The position numbers and the translations under genes are program-made. A stretch of 44,876 nucleotides of DNA, taken from contig JALHMM010000050.1 of assembly GCA_022844045.1 (NCBI GenBank), positions 1-44,876 of the forward strand. Direction: 5' to 3'. This stretch comes from Reyranellaceae bacterium (GTDB taxonomy: Bacteria > Pseudomonadota > Alphaproteobacteria > Reyranellales > Reyranellaceae). Under the pieces are notes generated by a model, which was not told the DNA's origin, did no database searches, and saw only the letters and a program-made list of their open reading frames with translations. Below, in pieces: positions 1 to 7,194 of the stretch; the first letter of the stretch is position 1, and every line of letters starts with the position of its first letter.

Positions 1-270
1 GGCGGCGACCCGTTGTTCACGCCGCGCCGCGCCGCGCCGCCGCTGCTGGAGATCGCCACCGATCCGGCGCGCGATCGCATCGAGCGCGCCGTCGGCCGCC
101 TGCTGCTGCGCCGCGTCGGCGGCAACGGTGCGGCCGCCATCCTGATCGTGCCGGAAGCCGCGCGCGCGTCGCTGGCCGAAGCGGTCGGACCGGCCGGCGT
201 GCATGTCGTCGGCTATCGCTGGCGTGCGGCGCGTCCGGTGTTCGACGGCCTCGACGCGGCGTTGCACTGA
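1..270 (+). CDS. C-terminal fragment of an unknown protein
   Basis: An open frame enters from the left edge and stops at TGA 268-270. About 89 codons are visible, starting inside the gene; the TTG at 13 is probably not the true start. The translated tail is rich in Ala and Arg and contains a beta-strand-like stretch (AAILIVPEAARA), but I recognise no domain. Its stop overlaps the start of the DUF1491 gene by one base (TGATG), so the two are probably translationally coupled. Composition is in line with the neighbouring genes. Function unknown. Confidence 0.6.
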   Translation, partial: GGDPLFTPRRAAPPLLEIATDPARDRIERAVGRLLLRRVGGNGAAAILIVPEAARASLAEAVGPAGVHVVGYRWRAARPVFDGLDAALH

Positions 271-605
271 TGGCGATGGGTCTGACCACGAGCCTGTGGG
301 TCTCGGCCCAGATCAGGCTCTGCGATCGACGCATGATCCCGGCCGTGGTCGTGCGCCGCGGCGATCCCGACGCCGGCACCGTGCTGGTGAAGGTCAACCG
401 CTTCGCGGCGGGCGTCACCGTCTTCACCCAGACCAGTACGCTCGACGGCGAGCAGGGCTGGGCGCGGGGCACCGGTGCACAGCCCGTCCCCGAAGCCGAA
501 GCCGACGCCTATATCGCCCGCCAGGTCGGCCGCGACCCCGATGTCTGGGTGGTCGAGATCGAGGATCAGAAGGGCGAATGGACGCCCGACGGCAAGGTGT
601 TCTGA
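270..605 (+). CDS. DUF1491 family protein
   Basis: A 111-residue protein with the hallmarks of DUF1491, a small family seen mostly in Alphaproteobacteria and of unknown function. Visible features are an N-terminal strand beginning LWVSAQIRLCD, a central VKVNR segment, and the C-terminal acidic stretch DPDVWVVEIED. No signal peptide or membrane segment is seen. ATG 270 overlaps the upstream stop by one base; a second in-frame ATG lies at 276. Length is normal for the family. A large palindromic repeat follows the stop directly. Confidence 0.85.
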   Translation: MAMGLTTSLWVSAQIRLCDRRMIPAVVVRRGDPDAGTVLVKVNRFAAGVTVFTQTSTLDGEQGWARGTGAQPVPEAEADAYIARQVGRDPDVWVVEIEDQKGEWTPDGKVF

Positions 606-615
606 AGCGTTCTTC

Positions 616-770
616 CCTTCTCCCCGCGAAGGCGGGGAGAAGGTGGCGCGAAGCGCCGGATGAGGGGCTTCGCGGTGTCTCAGCAATGACGGCCGTGGCC
701 GTTGCGCGAGAAGCCCCTCATCCGCCTCGCTAACGCTCGGCACCTTCTCCCCGCCTTCGCGGGGAGAAGG
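616..770. repeat. Palindromic intergenic repeat, two inverted copies
   Basis: Two copies of a 28-bp hairpin unit (616-643 and 743-770; core CTTCTCCCCGCGAAGG) face each other. Inner matching arms read GATGAGGGGCTT (659-670) and AAGCCCCTCATC (711-722). The whole element can fold as one long stem, or each end as its own hairpin. It lies between the converging genes at 605 and 776, so it may also act as a bidirectional terminator. A truncated copy of the same unit occurs at about 44645-44664. Confidence 0.85.
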
Positions 771-775
771 AAAGC

Positions 776-1798
776 TCATGCCGGCCAGCCGCCTGGCACC
801 TTGGTCGCCAGCCAATGCGTCAGCGCGCGGTTGACCTCGAGCGGCTTCTCCTGCGCCATCCAGTGGCCGCTGTCGATGATGCCCTCGGTGAGGTTGCGGC
901 AGTACTGGCGCATCGGTTCGGGCAAGCGCGAGGTCACGCTTTCGCAGGTGTAGTCGTAGCGCGCGGCGATGAAGAGCACCGGCATGTCGAGAGTGCCGCC
1001 GTTCACCGCGCGCGCGGCGTAGGCGGCGTTGGCGGCGTGGTTGACGTACCAGGAATCAGGGCCGAAGAAGCCGTTGCGCTTGAGCGCCTCGGCGTAGACC
1101 TGCAGATCCTCTTCGCTCACCACGGCGTCGTCGCGCGGCACATCAGGGACCACGCCGCCGGGGAACCAGCCGCCGTTGCGCCGCACCTCGGCGGTACGCG
1201 ATGGCTTGCCCTGCCCCACCGCGGCGCCTCTGCGGAACAGCATCTTCACGACGTTGTAGGGATTCGAATCGAAAGCCTTCGTCGCGGCGGCGAAGTTCTC
1301 CTCGTAGAAGCGCATGTACTCCCACTGGCCGGCGGGATAGGTCGCCTCGGGATAAACGGCGCGATCGACCAGCGGGATCACCGAGTCGAGGCCGTATTCC
1401 AGCGTGTGATAGGGCACGCAGAGATTGGCGACGGCGATGCAGCGATCGGGGTGGTGGCTGGCGATGTTCCATACCACCGGGCTGCCCCAGTCGTGGCCGA
1501 CCCATACAGCCTTCTTGATGCCCAGCGAGTCGGCGAGCTCGATCATGTCGGCGACGATGTGCTCCTGCGCGTAGTCGCCCTGCGCGCGGTGCACGCTGGA
1601 CCGGCCATAGCCACGCATGTCGGGGGCGATAGCACGGAAGCCCAGCCCGCCCAGCACCGGCAACTGATGACGCCAGGAGATCGACAGTTCCGGCCAGCCG
1701 TGGACAAAGATTACCGGCAGGCCGTTCGCGGGACCGGCGGCGAGGTAGAAGCTGGTGTGTCGCGGCGACTTGGCGACGTGCTCGCTGATCGCGCTCAT
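776..1798 (-). CDS. Epoxide-hydrolase-like alpha/beta hydrolase
   Basis: A 340-residue alpha/beta-hydrolase. It shows the oxyanion motif HGWPE (33-37), nucleophile elbow GHDWGS with Asp103 as nucleophile, a probable acid at Asp282 and catalytic His312 (SGHWMAQ). Asp rather than Ser in the elbow, plus the lid-region SWYVN (Tyr251), point to the epoxide hydrolase/haloalkane dehalogenase branch, more likely epoxide hydrolase. No signal peptide, so probably cytoplasmic. Start and upstream stop overlap by four bases (ATGA, 1795-1798), so it is translationally coupled to the CoA-transferase. Natural substrate unknown. Confidence 0.9.
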   Translation of the reverse strand: MSAISEHVAKSPRHTSFYLAAGPANGLPVIFVHGWPELSISWRHQLPVLGGLGFRAIAPDMRGYGRSSVHRAQGDYAQEHIVADMIELADSLGIKKAVWVGHDWGSPVVWNIASHHPDRCIAVANLCVPYHTLEYGLDSVIPLVDRAVYPEATYPAGQWEYMRFYEENFAAATKAFDSNPYNVVKMLFRRGAAVGQGKPSRTAEVRRNGGWFPGGVVPDVPRDDAVVSEEDLQVYAEALKRNGFFGPDSWYVNHAANAAYAARAVNGGTLDMPVLFIAARYDYTCESVTSRLPEPMRQYCRNLTEGIIDSGHWMAQEKPLEVNRALTHWLATKVPGGWPA

Positions 1799-2922
1799 TC
1801 GCCGAAGACCTCCTTGTTGTGCTCGCCCAGCTTCGGCGAATCGCGGCGCGGGGTGGGTCGCTGGCGGTTGAAGTTGATCGGCAGGCCGACCACTCGCATG
1901 CCGCTCGACGGCAGAGTGCGCGTCATGTCCATCGCCGCGAGCTGTGCGCTGCCCGAGAGATCGCCGATGTCGTTGACTGGCGCGCAGGGCACGCCGGCCT
2001 TGGTGAACAGCGCGATCCAGTGCGCGCGCGGCTGCATGCGAACGATCGCCTGGATCAGCCCCGCCAGCTCCTCGCGCACCTCCGCGCGCTTGCGGTTGTT
2101 CTCGAAGCGCGGGTTGGTCGCCCATTCCGGCTTGCCGATCGCGTCGGCGAACTTCACGAACAGCCGGTCGTTGCCGGCGGCGATGACGATCGGCTTGTCG
2201 GCGGTCTCGAACGCCTGGTAGGGCACGATGATCGGGCTGCCGGTGCCGTGGCGCCGCGGCAGCTGGCCCGAGATCCAGTAGCTGTGCAGCGAGCCCGAGA
2301 CCCAGCTTGTCGCCGTCTCGAACAGCGAAGTGTCGATGACGCAGCCGTCGCCCGTCGCGTGGCGCCGCTGCAATGCCGCCAGCGCGCCGATCACGCACCA
2401 CATACCGGTGGCCGCGTCGTTGATCGCCGGCGCGCAGAAGGTCGGCGGATCCTTGGGACGGCCGGTAAGCGTCATCACGCCACCATAGGCTTGCAACAGT
2501 GGATCGAATCCCGGCGCCATCTTCAACGGCCCCTGATGGCCGAAGGCCCAGATCGAGCAATAGATCAGCCGGGGATTGACCGCGCGCAACGCCTCGGGCC
2601 CGACGCCCAATTCGTCGACGATGCCCGGCCGCAGATTCTGGATGAGAATATCGGCGTCCTTGGCCAGCGTCTTGAGCTTCGCCACGTCGGCCGCCGACTT
2701 GATGTCGAGCGTCACCGATCGCTTGCCGCGATTGTTGGCGCGGAACATCACGCTGTCGCCGTCGACGAAGGGCGGGCCCCACAGCCGCGCGTCGTCGCCG
2801 CCATCGGGCTTCTCGACCTTGATCACGTCGGCGCCCATGTCGGCGAGGATCGCGCCGGCCAGCGGCCCGGCATAGGCCTGCCCGACCTCGATCACCTTGA
2901 TGCCCGCGAGCGGTAGCGTCAT
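1795..2922 (-). CDS. CaiB/BaiF-type class III CoA-transferase
   Basis: A 375-residue class III CoA-transferase, which moves CoA between carboxylic acids through an aspartyl-CoA thioester. It has the N-terminal Rossmann segment with GADVIKVE (30-37) and the family's catalytic Asp at 169 (APAINDAATG), the same number as in formyl-CoA transferase. Further family signatures include RANNRGKRSV and LDIKS. ATG 2922 is preceded by GAGGA. It is first in a two-gene operon with the epoxide-hydrolase-like gene. Acyl substrates cannot be read from sequence. Confidence 0.93.
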   Translation of the reverse strand: MTLPLAGIKVIEVGQAYAGPLAGAILADMGADVIKVEKPDGGDDARLWGPPFVDGDSVMFRANNRGKRSVTLDIKSAADVAKLKTLAKDADILIQNLRPGIVDELGVGPEALRAVNPRLIYCSIWAFGHQGPLKMAPGFDPLLQAYGGVMTLTGRPKDPPTFCAPAINDAATGMWCVIGALAALQRRHATGDGCVIDTSLFETATSWVSGSLHSYWISGQLPRRHGTGSPIIVPYQAFETADKPIVIAAGNDRLFVKFADAIGKPEWATNPRFENNRKRAEVREELAGLIQAIVRMQPRAHWIALFTKAGVPCAPVNDIGDLSGSAQLAAMDMTRTLPSSGMRVVGLPINFNRQRPTPRRDSPKLGEHNKEVFGE

Positions 2923-3019
2923 GCGGCGTGTCCTCGATCCGTTGTCGGCGGATTACAGGCCGATGCACGCCAGGACCGCAACCGCCCGGTTCAGCCTGTT
3001 CCGCAGGACGGCGAGGCGA

Positions 3020-3199
3020 TCAGCGAGCGGTCCCTGGCGACTGGGCCTTGGCCTTCCGCTTCAGACGCCGCGCGTGATGAGCACGCAGTTCCCGGAAGAC
3101 CTTGGCGGCGGGGATATTCGGCCGCGGATCCGCGAGCGACTCCGCGACCTTCCGTTGCAGCTCGACCAAAGCGGCCGGTGTGACTGGGCGAGACGCCAT
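3020..3199 (-). CDS. Small antitoxin-like protein, 59 aa
   Basis: A short frame with good coding character: ATG 3199, a GAGGG ribosome site five bases upstream, stop TGA at 3020-3022. The basic protein has a central DPRPNIPAAKVFRELRA motif. This recalls the C-terminal DPRPxIPxxxV region of short antitoxin or stability-determinant proteins. The resemblance is from memory, not a search. No toxin gene is adjacent: only about 100 bp separate its stop from the CoA-transferase start. It is divergent from the MFS gene, so a regulatory role is also possible. Confidence 0.5.
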   Translation of the reverse strand: MASRPVTPAALVELQRKVAESLADPRPNIPAAKVFRELRAHHARRLKRKAKAQSPGTAR

Positions 3200-3271
3200 C
3201 GAAGCCCTCGAACAACGTGCTTCGCTGATACCCGACCTGACCGGGGAGAAGGAATCAAGCTCGGCATTGGG

Positions 3272-3304
3272 TTGACTATATTAAACCTATAGGTTAATTA
3301 CAAT
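3272..3304. promoter_or_regulatory. AT-rich promoter with 12-bp palindromic operator candidate
   Basis: The sequence is strikingly AT-rich compared with its surroundings. TTGACT (3272-3277) matches a -35 box for the MFS gene. A perfect 12-bp palindrome AACCTATAGGTT lies at 3284-3295, where a spacer or -10 would be. TACAAT (3299-3304) could be a -10 with a long 21-bp spacer, so the exact promoter is uncertain. It sits between the small minus-strand ORF and the MFS gene and could control both. The cognate regulator is not identifiable. Confidence 0.45.
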
Positions 3305-3324
3305 CCTGTCCAAAGGAGCGGCCC

Positions 3325-4536
3325 ATGCGTCTCAACTACGGCTGGGTAATCGTCGCCGCCGGCGGCGTGATGGGATGCGTCGCCGTCGGCACGCTGTTCT
3401 CGCTCGCGGTTTTCCTGCAGCCGATGTCGACGGCGACCGGCTGGTCGCGCACCGGCATCTCGACCGCCATGACGCTCGACTTCCTCACGATGGGCGTCGC
3501 GGCCTTCGGCTGGGGCGCGCTGCTCGATCGCGTCGGCCCGCGGCCGGTGGTGCTGGCGGGCGCGATCCTGCTCGGGCTCGGCCTGTTCCTGTCGAGCCGC
3601 GCCACCTCGCTGCTGGAATTCCAGATCTTCTACGGCGTGCTGGTGGGCGCGGCGGCCTCGGCGATCTTCGCGCCGATGATGGTGACGGTGACCGGCTGGT
3701 TCGAGACGCATCGCGCGCTCGCGGTGTCGCTGGTCTCGGCCGGCATGGGCATGGCGCCGATGACGGTCTCACCCTTCGCCAGTTGGCTGATCGAAACCTA
3801 TGACTGGCGCACGGCGCTGATGTGGATCGCCATCCTCGCCTGGAGCGTGCTGGTGCCGACCGCGCTCTTGGTGCGCGCGGCACCACCACAGAGTGCCGCG
3901 AGCGCGTCGGGCGCGGGCGGTGCCGGTGATCCCGGCATGACGGTGGGCCGGGCGCTGCGCTCGCCGCAGTTCATCGTGCTGGGCCTGACCTTTTTGATGT
4001 GCTGCGCCACGCATTCCGGCCCGATCTTCCACACCGTGAGCTACGCCATCGCCTGCGGCCTGCCGGCGATGACGGCGGTGACGATCTACAGCGCCGAGGG
4101 CCTCGCCGGCCTGGCCGGCCGCCTGGTACTGGGCGTCGCCGCCGATCGCTTCGGCGCCAAGCGCGTGCTGGTGATCGGGCTGCTGATCCAGGCGGTAATG
4201 GCCGGCGCCTATTTCTTCACGCGCCAGCTCGGCGAGTTCTACGCCGTCGCGGTGATCTTCGGCTTCGCCTATGGCGGCGTGATGCCGCTCTACGCGGTGA
4301 TCGCGCGCGAGTACTTCCCGATGCGGCTGATGGGCACGGTATTCGGCGCCGCCACCGCGCTGTCGAGCCTGGGCATGGCGCTGGGACCGCTGGCCGGCGG
4401 CTGGATCTTCGACGCCTATGCCAGCTATGGCTGGCTCTACATCGGCTCATTCGGGCTGGGCCTGGGCGCGGCGGCCATCGCGCTCGCGTTTCCGCCCCTC
4501 GCCTCGCGCGCGCGGGAGGTGCGGCAACCAGCCTGA
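3325..4536 (+). CDS. MFS transporter, monocarboxylate/oxalate-formate antiporter type
   Basis: A 403-residue inner-membrane carrier with about twelve hydrophobic segments split by a hydrophilic central loop (about residues 185-210, rich in Ala, Ser and Gly). The N-terminus NYGWVIVAAGG and the loop-2/3 signature WGALLDRVGPRPVV fit the MCT/oxalate-formate antiporter branch of the major facilitator superfamily, which carries small organic anions. ATG 3325 has a strong AAGGAG site. The palindrome just upstream suggests regulated expression. Substrate unknown. Confidence 0.88.
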   Translation: MRLNYGWVIVAAGGVMGCVAVGTLFSLAVFLQPMSTATGWSRTGISTAMTLDFLTMGVAAFGWGALLDRVGPRPVVLAGAILLGLGLFLSSRATSLLEFQIFYGVLVGAAASAIFAPMMVTVTGWFETHRALAVSLVSAGMGMAPMTVSPFASWLIETYDWRTALMWIAILAWSVLVPTALLVRAAPPQSAASASGAGGAGDPGMTVGRALRSPQFIVLGLTFLMCCATHSGPIFHTVSYAIACGLPAMTAVTIYSAEGLAGLAGRLVLGVAADRFGAKRVLVIGLLIQAVMAGAYFFTRQLGEFYAVAVIFGFAYGGVMPLYAVIAREYFPMRLMGTVFGAATALSSLGMALGPLAGGWIFDAYASYGWLYIGSFGLGLGAAAIALAFPPLASRAREVRQPA

Positions 4537-4576
4537 CGTTGATTGCTCGACGGGGTGCGATGCATCCTCGCTGGCA

Positions 4577-5461
4577 ATGAACGACAGCTACTCCCCCACC
4601 ACTCGCATGGCCATCGGCATCACGCTGATGGCCACCGCGTCCCTGGCGATCCCCGCGGTCGACGGCGTCGCCAAGCTCCTGGGTGCCACGCATTCGCCGT
4701 TCTTCGTCGCCTGGGCGCGCTACGTCGCGGCCTCGCTGATCGTCGTGCCGCTGACATCAGGCTTCTATCGCAGCACCTACGATCTGCGGCAGGATCTTGC
4801 CGCCAACATCACGCGCACGATCCTGATCGTGGGCGCGATGACCTGCTTCTTCTTCGCCATCACCCGCATCCCGCTGGCCACGGCCTTCGGTGGCTACTTT
4901 CTCGGTCCGGTGATTGCCGCCCTGGCCGCCCCGCTGCTGGGCGAGCGGCTGACCACCGGGCGACTCACGGCGGTGGCGTTCGGGCTCGCTGGCGCCTGCC
5001 TGATCGTGCGACCGGATGCCGATCTGAATTTCGCCTCCCTGCTTGCAGTCGTCAGCGGCGGCCTTTTCGCGGGCTACCTCGTTACCACGCGCCTGGCGGC
5101 GGCCCGTACGCCGCCGATCGACGCGCTCCGCTTCCAATGTGTCCGGGGCGCGCTACTACTAACGCCCTTCGCGCTCTCGCACTGGTCGTGGCCCAGCCAA
5201 GCCGATCTGTCGCTGATCGCAGCGATGGGCGCGCTCTCGGCGCTCTGCCACTTCCTGGTGATCGCCGCCTTTCGCTTCGCCGAGGTCGGGATCCTCTCGC
5301 CGCTGGTCTATCTCGAGCTGGTGACGGCGACCTTGATCGGCGTCGTCGTATTCGCGGAGCTGCCGGATGGTCTGGCCATCGCCGGCATCATCTGCATCGT
5401 GCTCAGCGGATTGCTCGTCTGGAGGCTGGAGCGGGTGAAGGGAATCGAACCCTCGTCGTAA
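4577..5461 (+). CDS. EamA/DMT-family transporter
   Basis: A 294-residue drug/metabolite transporter with about ten hydrophobic helices in two EamA repeats. I chose ATG 4577 because it starts just before helix 1 and gives the usual family length; the frame stays open further upstream into the MFS gene. The 3' end is odd. The last eleven or so codons (VKGIEPSS at the end) are the antisense of the tRNA-Gly gene, and the stop TAA lies inside that tRNA. The natural protein probably ended earlier or was extended by the tRNA sequence. Substrate unknown. Confidence 0.85.
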   Translation: MNDSYSPTTRMAIGITLMATASLAIPAVDGVAKLLGATHSPFFVAWARYVAASLIVVPLTSGFYRSTYDLRQDLAANITRTILIVGAMTCFFFAITRIPLATAFGGYFLGPVIAALAAPLLGERLTTGRLTAVAFGLAGACLIVRPDADLNFASLLAVVSGGLFAGYLVTTRLAAARTPPIDALRFQCVRGALLLTPFALSHWSWPSQADLSLIAAMGALSALCHFLVIAAFRFAEVGILSPLVYLELVTATLIGVVVFAELPDGLAIAGIICIVLSGLLVWRLERVKGIEPSS

Positions 5462-5500
5462 GCTTGGGAAGCTTCTGCTCTACCATTGAGCTACACCCGC
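5427..5500 (-). tRNA. tRNA-Gly (anticodon CCC)
   Basis: On the minus strand, positions 5500 to 5427 fold as a 74-nt tRNA. The acceptor stem is GCGGGTG/CACCCGC, the D-arm GCTC/GAGC, the anticodon loop TTCCCAA (anticodon CCC) and the T-arm GAGGG-TTCGATT-CCCTT. The discriminator T and an encoded CCA end it at 5427. It closely resembles E. coli glyU from memory. The first anticodon-stem pair (27-43) appears to be G-A. It overlaps the 3' end of the DMT transporter gene antisense by 35 bases (5427-5461). Confidence 0.96.
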
Positions 5501-5623
5501 GCTGCCTGAGATGTAACGAAAGCCTGATATCGCGGTCAACGGCGACGGCGACGGTGGAAAAAATTCGCACGCTATCGAAATCCCCTGTCCAACCCCCGTG
5601 TTTCGTGCAACACTGGATAACAA

Positions 5624-5635
5624 GTGATTGATCAC
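5624..5635. promoter_or_regulatory. Candidate operator, inverted repeat upstream of C39-like pair
   Basis: GTGAT-TG-ATCAC is a perfect 5-bp inverted repeat 43 bases before the first cysteine-peptidase-like gene, in a locally AT-rich stretch (about 5560-5640). It could be an operator or a chance palindrome. No clear -35/-10 pair can be assigned. Weak evidence. Confidence 0.25.
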
Positions 5636-5678
5636 ATTATTCCACCTCACTCGTCAGGATTTTGGGGGAGACTTCGGC

Positions 5679-6383
5679 ATGGCGATCACCTCGTGGTTTA
5701 TGCGCATCGACAGGTACTGCAGCGTGCACGCGGTGCGCTCGCAGGACACCGTCAAGAAGGGCGGCAAGGACAGCTCGAACTCCTGCGGCATCGCCAGCAT
5801 CCTGATGGTCAACTTCAAGCAGAAGAAGCACCTGATGGTCGCCGGCGTCTCGGCCGGCGCGGCGATCTCCTCGTCGGGCGTGCCGGGCGGCACCTATATC
5901 GGCGGTCAGCTCTCGAAGCTGGCGATCGAGCAGGCGGTGAAGGAGGAGCCCGAGATCTACAAGATCTACAGCTCGGTCACCGGCTCGATCTACAACGGCT
6001 CGGCCTACAGCGACGCGATGAACTTCCCTGAAGTGTTGCGGCAGCTGGGGCTCGGCACCTGGTCGTGCGACTGGGTCGGCCCCGGCGGCTTCTTCGCCGC
6101 CGCCAAGGCGTCGACCGACAAGGGCGTCCCGGTGATCGGCCACGTCGCCTGGAAGGGCGGCGGCGCGCATTTCGTCGTCATCGACGAGGCGCACAGCAGC
6201 ACGATCAGCGTCTGCGATCCGTGGGACGCCGAATTGCGCATCGTCGATGCCAAGGCCGGCCAGGCGATCGACTACGATCCGAACGGCTGGGTGTGGTCGT
6301 TCTCGCTGGGCGGCAACCGCCACGAATACGACAAGCCGAGCCCGGGGACATTCAGCGGCTGGATCGTGCGCAAGACCGCCTGA
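5679..6383 (+). CDS. Papain/C39-like cysteine-peptidase-fold protein, copy A
   Basis: A 234-residue protein with a papain-like catalytic order: Cys36 in NSCGIAS, His164 in GGAHFVVID and Asp180 in VCDPWD. This Cys-Gly, then (A)HFVV, then DPW arrangement is typical of peptidase C39-like folds. There is no signal peptide and no ABC domain, so it is not a bacteriocin exporter. A Gly/Ala/Ser-rich stretch (about 53-75) follows the Cys helix. ATG 5679 was chosen because GGGGGAG lies nine bases upstream and the N-terminus then matches copy B (MA-x-x-SWFMRIDRY). Whether it is a peptidase, transglutaminase-like enzyme or toxin is unknown. Confidence 0.8.
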   Translation: MAITSWFMRIDRYCSVHAVRSQDTVKKGGKDSSNSCGIASILMVNFKQKKHLMVAGVSAGAAISSSGVPGGTYIGGQLSKLAIEQAVKEEPEIYKIYSSVTGSIYNGSAYSDAMNFPEVLRQLGLGTWSCDWVGPGGFFAAAKASTDKGVPVIGHVAWKGGGAHFVVIDEAHSSTISVCDPWDAELRIVDAKAGQAIDYDPNGWVWSFSLGGNRHEYDKPSPGTFSGWIVRKTA

Positions 6384-6416
6384 TTGTTTTCAACGCCTGA
6401 TCGAAGGGAGGCCGAC

Positions 6417-7127
6417 ATGGCAGTGTCATCCTGGTTCATGCGTATCGACCGTTATGCCAGCGTCCACGCGGTGCGCTCGCAGGACACCATCACGCAGGGC
6501 GGCGCCGACACATCGAACTCCTGCGGCATCGCCAGCATGCTGATGGTGAACTTCAAGCAGAAGAAGCACCTGATGGTCGCCGGCGTCTCGGCCGGCGCCA
6601 GCATCGCCTCGTCGGGCTCGCCGCTGGGCACCTTCATCGGCGGCACGCTGGCGCGCGCGGCGATCGCCAACGCGGTCAAGGAAGAGCCGGAGATCTACAA
6701 GATCTACAGCGACGTCACCGGCGCGACCTATGACGGTTCGACCTACAGCGTCGCCGGCAAGTTTCCCGAGGTGCTGCGCCGCCTGGGGCTAGGCACCTGG
6801 GAACGCGTCTTCGTTGCCGAGACCGACGTCTATACATCGATCAAGGCGGCGGTCGACAAGGGCGCGCCGGTGATCGCGCGCATCGCATGGAACAGCAGCG
6901 GCGCGCATTTCGTCGTCGTCGACCAGGTGCACACGACATCGGGCGGCGGCAAGCTCTGCGTCTGCGATCCGTGGGACGGCGAGCTGCGCCTGGTCGACGG
7001 CGCCGCCAACACCGTCACGAACTACGATCCTACGGGGTTCGTCTGGTCGTTCTCGCTCGGCGGCAACCGCCACTCCTACACCGGCGGCGCCGGCAAGTTC
7101 AGCCCCTGCATCGTGCGAAAAGTGTAG
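6417..7127 (+). CDS. Papain/C39-like cysteine-peptidase-fold protein, copy B
   Basis: A 236-residue tandem paralogue of the preceding gene, 33 bp downstream and with its own GGGAGG site. Cys36 (NSCGIAS), His164 (GAHFVVVD) and Asp184 (VCDPWD) are all kept. In the first 60 residues 51 are identical to copy A; divergence is greatest at about 124-145 (after LGLGTW) and at the tip following the His, where B carries a TSGGGKLC insert. Both end in a SFSLGGNRH segment before a short tail. The pattern suggests duplication followed by change in the substrate- or partner-binding parts while catalytic residues were held. Confidence 0.8.
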   Translation: MAVSSWFMRIDRYASVHAVRSQDTITQGGADTSNSCGIASMLMVNFKQKKHLMVAGVSAGASIASSGSPLGTFIGGTLARAAIANAVKEEPEIYKIYSDVTGATYDGSTYSVAGKFPEVLRRLGLGTWERVFVAETDVYTSIKAAVDKGAPVIARIAWNSSGAHFVVVDQVHTTSGGGKLCVCDPWDGELRLVDGAANTVTNYDPTGFVWSFSLGGNRHSYTGGAGKFSPCIVRKV

Positions 7128-7194
7128 TCGTCTGGACAGCGGTCGCTCGCCCCCGCAAGCTGCAGTCGAGGCGGCGGCGCAAGGGGTGGATGGC

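Noticed and set aside
1..270. Assignment of the edge fragment to hemD or flhA
   Set aside because: Neither family's C-terminal motifs can be seen; the fragment is left as unknown.
776..2968. A 730-codon minus-strand frame running across the CoA-transferase and hydrolase
   Set aside because: Its first part is another frame of the CoA-transferase, which has full family motifs; only the last 340 codons are a real gene, starting at 1798.
3284..3295. A rho-independent terminator at the 12-bp palindrome
   Set aside because: AT-rich arms with no loop or T-tract; an operator or promoter reading fits better.
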